Shown: positions 1 through 5,739 of the stretch, piece by piece | Position numbering within the stretch: the stretch's first letter is position 1 | Layout: every line of letters begins with the position of its first letter | The notes under the pieces: generated by a model | What the model saw: only the letters and a program-made list of their open reading frames with translations | What the model was told of the DNA's origin: nothing | The model's database searches: none | Assembly (NCBI RefSeq): GCF_020532805.1 | Contig: NZ_MQTQ01000041.1 | Coordinates: 82,283-146,282, forward strand | Reading direction: 5' to 3' | Source of the DNA: Arthrobacter sp. SO5 | Lineage (GTDB): Bacteria > Actinomycetota > Actinomycetes > Actinomycetales > Micrococcaceae | Length of the DNA stretch: 64,000 bases | Position numbers and translations under genes: made by a program

Positions 1-151
1 AGGGCAGTTATGCCCGTTCCGGCGGGCGACTTGGTGGCGGCCGCCGTTGCGGAGGCAGCTCGGAAGGGTCCGTCGGTGTAAGGGTCAAACAACATATCCA
101 TGGTGTTAACAAGTCTAGGCGGTGCCGCTGACACCTCCGTCCGCCCGTCCG

Positions 152-300
152 GCACATGCCCTCCCCTGCCCGCGGCCACTGGACATAGTGCCCACATGCC
201 CACGCACCGCCGCCACCACAGAGCATGTCCCGCGGAGCTCCAAGCGGCCACTGAGCATGTCCAGTCGTGAGCCCGGGAAACGAGCATGTCCCGCGGTGCT
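152..300. repeat. Cluster of short palindromic intergenic repeats (left copy)
   Basis: Bases 1-319 hold no gene I can support. The stretch is dominated by variants of one short element: CCACTGGACATAGTGCCC around 176-192, GAGCATGTCCCGCGG at 221-235, CCACTGAGCATGTCCAG at 248-264, and CGAGCATGTCCCGCGG again at 281-296. The same family reappears at 1911-2086, on the other side of the two genes between. Function is unknown; it resembles a dispersed intergenic repeat family rather than an operator for one gene. Confidence 0.6.
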
Positions 301-319
301 GGGCGCTCACCGCCTGCAG

Positions 320-1201
320 CTAAGCGACGGAGCCGGACTCAAGCGCGTCGCGGAGCTGCCGGACCGCCGTCGTGCCTCCGGCGAGGAACCACTCGAACCC
401 GTTGACCCGCACGACGTCGGCCGCGCCGCCGGCCGCGAGGACGATGGCCTTGCCCGGCAGCCAGTCCCATTCCGGGCAGCTGTGCTGGAACCAGCAGTCC
501 AGGTCGCCGTCGGCCACCCGGCCGAGGTCGCAGGAGCCCGAGCCGAACATGCGCAACGACGCTGCCGAGGTCGCGGCGGCGTGCCACGGCATCGCGCACA
601 GCGGGTCGGCGAGCCAGGTGGGATGGATGTAGGTGGCGGCACCGAGTTCTGACAAGGGTGTGTCGGACCGGCTGGCGCCCTGAACCTCACCCGGGCCGAA
701 GGTGCTCAGCCGTACGCCGTTGAGTGTTGACGGCCTGTCCGTTCCGCCAAGCCAGAGCTTGTCCTCCTCAGGCTGGAAGATCCCGCCGAGCAGCACTCCG
801 GATGAGTCCTTCAGGGCAATCGCGGAGCACCAGTAAGTGGAGCCGTGCAGGAAGTTGTAGGTGCCGTCGACCGGATCAATAACCCAGGTCCTGCCGCTGG
901 TGCCTGTCACGGAGGCACCCTCTTCGCCGAGGATGCCGTCGTGGGGCCGGCAGCGCTGGAGTTGTTCGAGCACATAGGCCTCGGCCGCATGGTCCGCTGC
1001 AGTGACGACATCCGAAACCGACGTCTTTTGCCGGCCTTCCAGCCCGGCCTGGCGCATGAGCAGCGCCAGGGTTCCGGCCTCCCGCACGAGGGCCTCGGCG
1101 AGCTGGTAGTCATCCAGGTCGGGGTTGAGTTCAGCAGTGCTGTGCCGGCCGAGCCGGTGCTTTCCTAGTTCGGTCACGCGCTCCAGCCTATCGGTGGCCA
1201 T
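320..1201 (-). CDS. Inositol monophosphatase family protein
   Basis: This 293-residue protein has the signatures of the Mg-dependent, Li-sensitive phosphatase family (IMPase/FBPase/HisN): GEEGAS for metal and nucleophilic water, DPVDGTYNF as the central metal-binding DPxDGT motif, and a C-terminal WDWLPGKAIVLAAGG corresponding to the WDxAxGxxLxxxAGG motif. It should hydrolyse a small phosphomonoester such as inositol-1-phosphate or histidinol phosphate in the cytoplasm; the true substrate cannot be read from the sequence. I start at the ATG at 1201 because the family begins close to MATDRLERV and the upstream extension to 1294 is low-quality and would run into the divergent gene. Single gene, divergent from the membrane-protein gene starting at 1276. 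Confidence 0.85.
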   Translation of the reverse strand: MATDRLERVTELGKHRLGRHSTAELNPDLDDYQLAEALVREAGTLALLMRQAGLEGRQKTSVSDVVTAADHAAEAYVLEQLQRCRPHDGILGEEGASVTGTSGRTWVIDPVDGTYNFLHGSTYWCSAIALKDSSGVLLGGIFQPEEDKLWLGGTDRPSTLNGVRLSTFGPGEVQGASRSDTPLSELGAATYIHPTWLADPLCAMPWHAAATSAASLRMFGSGSCDLGRVADGDLDCWFQHSCPEWDWLPGKAIVLAAGGAADVVRVNGFEWFLAGGTTAVRQLRDALESGSVA

Positions 1202-1275
1202 GGGTCCGCGCACAGACAACCGTGAGCGGCCGGAATCGGGCCTGGAGACAATGGAGAACGGGCGATAATGGAGCC

Positions 1276-1929
1276 ATGGCCAAGACACCAGCACAGCGGA
1301 TCAAGAAGCACGGCGCCAACGCGGCCGTCCCCCAGCACCGGCTGCCGTCGGTGATCAATCCGAGCACGAGCCGGTCCCCGCAGAAGGCGCAGAGCAACAG
1401 CAACCTGATCCTGATTGCCGGCGTCGTCGCCAGCCTCTTCCTGTTCTGGTACCTCCACCTGCTCACCCTGAACCAGCTCACCCAGCTCTCCGGCGGCTTG
1501 CCCATGCCCGATTCGCAGTTCGGGGGCTTCGACCAAGGGTTCGTGGACCAGCTGCGCTCTGCCATGGACGCGGACGCCCGCGGGCAGCTCAACTATGTCC
1601 ACAAGACCGCCGGCACGCTGTTCCCGCTGATTTTCGGCTTCACCTGGCTGCTGTTGATTGGAACGAATGTCGCCCGGAAGAGCCTACGCTGGGCCCTGTG
1701 GGCTGTCCCCGTCCTGTTTGCCGCCGTGCGGCTGTGGAGCAACTCGGCCATCGACACGATGCTCTCGGCGGACGCCGTCGACGCCGGCCAGGTGGCCTTG
1801 GCGTCGGCGCTCACCGTGGCAGGCTGGGTGCTTCTGGTCGTCAGCCTGCTGATTGGCGGCGCCGCGGTGTTCCTGGGCCGGAAGCCTGCACGCCCGGCCT
1901 CGCCCGCCGCGGGACATGTCCAGTCCTAG
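1276..1929 (+). CDS. Small multi-pass membrane protein, hypothetical
   Basis: A 217-residue protein with a charged, proline-rich cytoplasmic N-terminus (about residues 1-40) and four apparent hydrophobic segments: around 45-65 (ILIAGVVASLFLFWYLH), 115-135, 145-160 and 180-205. The loop between the first two segments is polar and contains LNYVHKTAGTLFP. I do not recognise a characterised family. The ATG at 1276 is chosen because MAKTPAQRIKKHG gives a natural basic start. It shares a 74-bp divergent intergenic region with the phosphatase gene. Its last codons overlap the first unit (1911-1923) of the right-hand repeat cluster. Confidence 0.7.
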   Translation: MAKTPAQRIKKHGANAAVPQHRLPSVINPSTSRSPQKAQSNSNLILIAGVVASLFLFWYLHLLTLNQLTQLSGGLPMPDSQFGGFDQGFVDQLRSAMDADARGQLNYVHKTAGTLFPLIFGFTWLLLIGTNVARKSLRWALWAVPVLFAAVRLWSNSAIDTMLSADAVDAGQVALASALTVAGWVLLVVSLLIGGAAVFLGRKPARPASPAAGHVQS

Positions 1930-2086
1930 TTACGACCGAGGGACATAATCCCACTATGTGCATCCGCGGCGGGGCCTGGAGGGCATGCTCAGTGGTTCAC
2001 ACCGGGGGACACGCCGAGTCCTTGCAGCAACCAAAGGACATAGTGCCACTATGCCCAACGGGCACGGCGACCGGAGGGCATGCCCC
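1911..2086. repeat. Cluster of short palindromic intergenic repeats (right copy)
   Basis: Several variants of one element lie here: GGGACATGTCCAG at 1911-1923 (inside the 3' end of the upstream gene), an imperfect inverted repeat at 1940-1961, GAGGGCATGCTCAGTGG at 1979-1995, the clearest copy at 2036-2056 with arms GGACATAGTG and CACTATGCCC around one central base, and GAGGGCATGCCCC at 2074-2086. They match the units at 152-300. No gene lies in 1930-2133. Confidence 0.6.
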
Positions 2087-2133
2087 CAGGAGGGGTGATC
2101 CGGGGTACCGTCGAAACGCTCCGCCAGCTGGGC

Positions 2134-3156
2134 TCAGAGCTCGTTTGCAAGGTATTCGAGGGCTAGGGCTCCCCGCTGCTGGGCGCCAGCCCTGTCGAAG
2201 TGACCAGCTGCCGCGAGCAAGTGCTGCTCCGCCGCTGCCGAGTCACCAATGGCTTTTTGCGCCCGACCTAGAAGGAGGCATGCTTCCCCCAATGTCTGGG
2301 GCGGCAGCCCGTCAGTGTCGCAGCAGACTTCTTCCAGGATCTCAACCGCAGCCGTCCAGTCGCCTGCCAGATAATTCCAATGACCGCGGTTCAACTTCTG
2401 CAACAGCATGCTTTCTTCGCTTCCGCCGATGACATCTGTCGCAAGCTCTGCTCGTTCGATGCAGCGAAGCGTCGCCGCATCGGCAACTTCAGCCGCCAGC
2501 CGCATGGCAGCCGAGGCGTTGTTGAATTTGGCCCAGACATGAAGATTTCTTGCTGGCGAAAAGGTAGTCGCGGCCAGCTCATGGTATTGGAGCCCGTCGG
2601 CTACTCTGCCACTAAGGAATGCTGAATTGCCTATCGCCCAGTAGGCCTTACCCAAGAGCTGATCGTCCACTTCTGCTGATATCACGTCGGCGAGGATGAG
2701 ACTTTCCGCCCAAGCGTCGTCCACTTTGCCGCTTTCGCCCAAGGCCGCGACCAAAGCAAGCCGGGCAGTCACATTGATCTCAATATCGACTTCATCGGCG
2801 ACCAGCTCTGCGGCTTCCCTGGCTTCGTCGGCCGCCCTTTCAAGAAGGCCGGCCCCCTGCCACGCCTTGGACAACATAATTCTGACGCGTGCGTGGAGCT
2901 GACCGCCGCCGACGGGTGGCGCGCTGAGTAGTAGAGATGCAACAAAAGCACACTGCTCGAACTCGCCGGCGGCGAGCAAACATTCGGCTTGGAAGAAGGT
3001 CATATTCCACCAAGAGTCGGGGTCGCCTTCGGCCACGGCTATTTCCGCCGCACTGCGCGCGCTTCCGGCAGCATGGCCGAAGTCGTGATTGGTCCACTGT
3101 TCCCGCGCGAGTAGCTCTGCTGCGACATACTGTGGCGAAACGGAATTTTGTTGCAT
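2134..3156 (-). CDS. Stand-alone TPR-repeat protein, possible peptide-responsive regulator
   Basis: A 340-residue soluble protein that is helical throughout, with repeated helix-turn-helix hairpins of TPR type (ALAEYL-, CLLLGRAQKAIGD-, GDWTAAVEILEE-, AYWAIGNSAFLSGRVADGLQYHELA-like units). No DNA-binding domain, membrane segment or enzyme motif is visible; it starts directly with the helical repeats at MQQNSVSPQYVAAELLARE. Such an all-TPR protein resembles the receptor portion of Rap/RRNPP-type peptide sensors. It is divergent, across 211 bp, from a gene for a secreted repeat peptide (3368-3592), which suggests a ligand-receptor pair; this is inference. Codon use and base composition look less GC-rich than the neighbours, hinting at transfer. 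A terminator-like hairpin lies in its leader (3202-3234). Confidence 0.75.
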   Translation of the reverse strand: MQQNSVSPQYVAAELLAREQWTNHDFGHAAGSARSAAEIAVAEGDPDSWWNMTFFQAECLLAAGEFEQCAFVASLLLSAPPVGGGQLHARVRIMLSKAWQGAGLLERAADEAREAAELVADEVDIEINVTARLALVAALGESGKVDDAWAESLILADVISAEVDDQLLGKAYWAIGNSAFLSGRVADGLQYHELAATTFSPARNLHVWAKFNNASAAMRLAAEVADAATLRCIERAELATDVIGGSEESMLLQKLNRGHWNYLAGDWTAAVEILEEVCCDTDGLPPQTLGEACLLLGRAQKAIGDSAAAEQHLLAAAGHFDRAGAQQRGALALEYLANEL

Positions 3157-3201
3157 GTGCTAATTATCCGTTGCGGCGGGACCGGAAACGTACAAGACAT
3201 T

Positions 3202-3234
3202 CAAAAATGCCCCGCGCAGTATTTGCGCAGGGGC
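3202..3234 (-). terminator. Terminator-like hairpin in the leader of the TPR gene
   Basis: Read on the minus strand, GCCCC-T-GCGCA pairs with TGCGC-GGGGC (one bulged base) around a five-base loop and is followed by ATTTTTG. This has intrinsic-terminator form but sits about 45 bases before the ATG of the TPR gene it would precede. It could be an attenuator of that gene or the end of a short minus-strand RNA started near 3300. Confidence 0.55.
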
Positions 3235-3281
3235 TTCGCAGGAATCCTGCCATAACATGTAGATTTTCGCCGCCCCGCAAA

Positions 3282-3361
3282 TTGTTACATCACGGCGTGT
3301 CGATTGTCCCTATACTGAACTCGCACCACTCAAGTAACAACAGTCACTTACGTATCAGGAG
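3282..3361 (+). promoter_or_regulatory. Candidate promoter and ribosome-binding site of the repeat-peptide gene
   Basis: TATACT at 3311-3316 is a good -10 hexamer; a matching -35 at 17 bp is not obvious, so an activator may be needed. On the opposite strand TATAGG overlaps the same bases with TTACTT 17 bp upstream, giving overlapping divergent promoters. AGGAG at 3357-3361 lies six bases before the ATG at 3368. A perfect 13-bp palindrome GCAGGAATCCTGC lies nearby at 3238-3250. Confidence 0.4.
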
Positions 3362-3367
3362 CACTCC

Positions 3368-3592
3368 ATGAAGAAGTCCATCGCGATCCTCCTTGCCGCC
3401 GGTGCGCTGGCTGCTGCGGGTGTCTCCGCAACGGCCGCGATCTCGGCAACCGGCGACAATTCAGAGCAGACTTCGGTCTCAGCTCCGGGCTGGTGGCCGG
3501 ATCTCAAGCCCAGCGCAGCCCCGGGCTGGTGGCCGGATCTCAAGCCCAGCGCAGCCCCGGGCTGGTGGCCGGACGCCAAGCCAAGCGTCTAA
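3368..3592 (+). CDS. Secreted small protein with three 12-residue APGWWPDLKPSA repeats; candidate peptide-signal precursor
   Basis: A 74-residue protein. Residues 1-27 (MKKSIAILLAAGALAAAGVSATAA...) form a classic Sec signal peptide with a likely cleavage after Ala near 24-27. A short linker TGDNSEQTSVS follows, then three tandem 12-residue units: APGWWPDLKPSA, the same again, and APGWWPDAKPSV at the C-terminus. The DNA repeat period is 36 bp and the first two copies are nearly identical. The start has a good AGGAG site. The layout (signal peptide, spacer, tandem identical short peptides) is that of multicopy pheromone or peptide precursors such as yeast alpha-factor. With a divergent TPR gene next door, an export-processing-sensing circuit is plausible but unproven. 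Alternatives are a wall-bound or carbohydrate-binding Trp-rich peptide or a bacteriocin-like product. Confidence 0.8.
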   Translation: MKKSIAILLAAGALAAAGVSATAAISATGDNSEQTSVSAPGWWPDLKPSAAPGWWPDLKPSAAPGWWPDAKPSV

Positions 3593-3613
3593 AGTCGCCG
3601 CGACAACTGGAGT

Positions 3614-3645
3614 GGTGGGTATCGGAAAAGAATCCGATACCCACC
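3614..3645. terminator. Intrinsic terminator hairpin between convergent genes
   Basis: A perfect 13-bp stem, GGTGGGTATCGGA against TCCGATACCCACC, with loop AAAGAA, lies 21 bases after the stop of the repeat-peptide gene and before the convergent GGDEF-EAL gene. The T-tract is weak on both sides; it probably works in both directions. Confidence 0.75.
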
Positions 3646-3701
3646 GCTCTGGCTTTCCCGGGTTCCTCTTGCGTCCCGAAGACCGAAGCGCGGCCCCGCA
3701 C

Positions 3702-5222
3702 TCAGCGGACGCTGATAAGCCGCTCGATCTCGCTGGCCTGCACGGGCCGGCTGAAGTAGTAGCCCTGGCCGCTCGCGCAGCCAAGCCGGGTCAGTTCGGC
3801 CGCCTGCTCCGCCGTCTCGATACCTTCGGCAACAGCCTTGAGCCCGCACGCGTGGATGAGGTGCAGCACGGCCTCGACAAAGTTGCTCTGCTCCACATCT
3901 GTGCCCAGCCCGTCAATCAGGCTCTTGTCGATTTTGACCACGTTGACCGGCAGTTTCCGCAGATAGCTGATGGACGAGTAGCCGGTGCCGAAGTCGTCAA
4001 TTTCAAGCTGTACACCCAGTCGGCGCAGCCCGCTCAGGGAGTATTGGTCCACGTCCCCTCCGTTGACGGCCATGGACTCAGTCAGCTCGACAATGAGGTT
4101 TGCCGCGTCCACGCCGGTCTCCCGCAGGATGTCGCGGACATGTTCGATCAGGTCCAGGTTCTGCAGTTCAGTTGTTGAGACGTTGACCCGGACGTTGAAG
4201 CTGCTGTCCACGTTCAGCCTCAGCTGCCAGTCGCGAAGTTGGCGCACCGCGTTGCGCAGCACCCAGTGGCCCAGGTCCAAAATCATGCCGGTTTCCTCGG
4301 CAAGCGGAATGAACGAGTCCGGCATCAGGAGTCCGCGCTCCGGGTGGTTCCACCGCACCAGCGCTTCGACGCCTTCAATGATGCCGGTCGCGAGCTCAAC
4401 CACCGGCTGGTAGTGCAGGGTGAGCTGGTCCTGGCGGATGGCTTCACGCATTTCCGTCACCATGGCACTCTGCAACCGCCGGGCATACAGCAGTGCGGGT
4501 TCGAACACCTTGATACTGCTGTGCGGCTGTGCCTTGGCGGCATACATTGCCGTGTCCGCCTCCATCACCAGTTCGTCGGCGGACTGGCCAGCTTCCGCGA
4601 CGCGCAGGCCGATGCTGGTGCCGCACGTAATCCTCAGATCCCCGATTTCCAGGCTCTCGCCGAGCGCCTTGAGTATCCTGTTGGCCACCCGCCGGGCCCG
4701 GACGAGATTGGACTTGGGCAGCATGATCGCGAATTCGTCGCCGCCGAGGCGCGCGACGGTATCTGTTTCACGGACGGCGTCCTGCAGCCTTCGGGCGATC
4801 AGCCGGAGGACGTCGTCGCCTGCGCTGTGGCCCAGGGTGTCGTTGATGCCCTTAAAGGAATCGAGGTCGAGGATCAGCAGGGCCGGGGGCATTTCACCCC
4901 GGGCCGTCTCCGCGAGGGCGTGACTAAGCACCGAATTGAGCGCGGTCCGGTTGGCAAGCTGAGTCAGCGGATCTGTCAGCGCCATCCGCTCGAGCTCCAC
5001 CTGGGCCTCGCGCAGCATGGCCGTGCGGCTCTCGACGCGTTCCTCGAGCTCCTGGTAGATGGTCTGCAGATCGTCTGCCATCAGGTTGATGCCGGCGATG
5101 ACGGCGGCGACGTCGTCCCTCTTGCCGGAGGGGGGAATCCTGGTGGTCAGGTCGCCGCCTGCGATACGGACGATGCCCTCGACGAGCGCGTGAAGCCTGG
5201 GGTCCGGAGGATCAGTGGTCAC
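3702..5222 (-). CDS. GGDEF-EAL protein (c-di-GMP synthesis/hydrolysis)
   Basis: A 506-residue cytoplasmic protein with no membrane segment. Residues about 10-60 look HAMP-like, followed by a coiled coil (QELEERVESRTAMLREAQ) that leads into a GGDEF domain. The active site GGDEF (160-164) is intact, and RETD (151-154) five residues upstream matches the RxxD inhibitory site. The EAL domain carries EAL (286-288) and DDFGTGYSS (409-417), so both activities look possible. It is the last gene of an overlapping operon: its GTG start lies inside the end of the STAS-like gene (11-bp overlap), which is itself behind a membrane glycosyltransferase. The context suggests it sets local c-di-GMP for polysaccharide export. 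Which activity dominates in vivo cannot be told. Confidence 0.9.
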   Translation of the reverse strand: MTTDPPDPRLHALVEGIVRIAGGDLTTRIPPSGKRDDVAAVIAGINLMADDLQTIYQELEERVESRTAMLREAQVELERMALTDPLTQLANRTALNSVLSHALAETARGEMPPALLILDLDSFKGINDTLGHSAGDDVLRLIARRLQDAVRETDTVARLGGDEFAIMLPKSNLVRARRVANRILKALGESLEIGDLRITCGTSIGLRVAEAGQSADELVMEADTAMYAAKAQPHSSIKVFEPALLYARRLQSAMVTEMREAIRQDQLTLHYQPVVELATGIIEGVEALVRWNHPERGLLMPDSFIPLAEETGMILDLGHWVLRNAVRQLRDWQLRLNVDSSFNVRVNVSTTELQNLDLIEHVRDILRETGVDAANLIVELTESMAVNGGDVDQYSLSGLRRLGVQLEIDDFGTGYSSISYLRKLPVNVVKIDKSLIDGLGTDVEQSNFVEAVLHLIHACGLKAVAEGIETAEQAAELTRLGCASGQGYYFSRPVQASEIERLISVR

Positions 5223-5739
5223 TTGCGTAACGTCCTAACCACTCGACGGCGTCCGCCGCGGAGGTGAAGAATTCGGCCGGAATAGTCTCGGATCTGGACC
5301 GCAGGAGGTAGTGGGCGAAGACCCTGTCCACCGGACTTTCACCCACCAGGGCAAACGCGGAGGCCGCGATCGAGGTGGCAAAGACATGCCGGGCTTCGGC
5401 GCTGACGCCGACAACGCCGGTGATGACGAGCAGTGCAGGCATCCGGCGCCCGCCGGCCAGTGCCCGGACCGCTGCACCGGCGATCCGCGCCTCAGGACCC
5501 TGGATCTCCACGTTGGCCGGCAGCGTCACTTCGATGATCCCGCCGTCGAGCATCCGGACACCGACCGGCAGTGCCGCCGGAACGGCCGCAGCCACAACGG
5601 CAGCTGTCACAACGGCAGCGGTCACCGCCACGGACGGCACAACGCCGGCCCCGGGCACAACGCCGGCCCCGGGCACGACGCCGGCCCCAGGTCCGTCGGG
5701 GGTTCGCCCGTCGGGCCAGGCCAGGGCCTCAGTCGTCAT
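5212..5739 (-). CDS. STAS/DUF7793-like protein with PGAGVV repeats
   Basis: A 175-residue protein. The N-terminus (about 15-60) is low complexity, with three PGAGVV units encoded by an 18-bp DNA repeat followed by an alanine/valine-rich run. Residues about 65-175 resemble the STAS/SpoIIAA-like DUF7793 fold (GGIIEVTLPANVEIQGPEARIAGAA..., then ALLVITGVVGVSAEARHVFAT). Such domains usually bind partners or small ligands rather than catalyse. It overlaps the upstream glycosyltransferase by ATGA and the downstream GGDEF-EAL gene by 11 bp, so the three are translationally coupled and probably form one regulatory unit. The family assignment is moderate. Confidence 0.65.
   Translation of the reverse strand: MTTEALAWPDGRTPDGPGAGVVPGAGVVPGAGVVPSVAVTAAVVTAAVVAAAVPAALPVGVRMLDGGIIEVTLPANVEIQGPEARIAGAAVRALAGGRRMPALLVITGVVGVSAEARHVFATSIAASAFALVGESPVDRVFAHYLLRSRSETIPAEFFTSAADAVEWLGRYASDH
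5636..5689. repeat. Three 18-bp tandem repeats inside the STAS-like gene
   Basis: Units at 5636-5653, 5654-5671 and 5672-5689; the first two are identical (GGCACAACGCCGGCCCCG) and the third differs at two bases. They encode the PGAGVV repeats on the minus strand. In-frame length change is possible by slippage. Confidence 0.8.

Noticed and set aside
8-310. Possible 100-residue minus-strand ORF at the left edge
   Set aside because: No domain or ribosome site and it runs through the palindromic repeat cluster.
5636-5689. Tandem repeats as a CRISPR-like array
   Set aside because: Units are contiguous with no spacers and lie in frame inside a coding gene.
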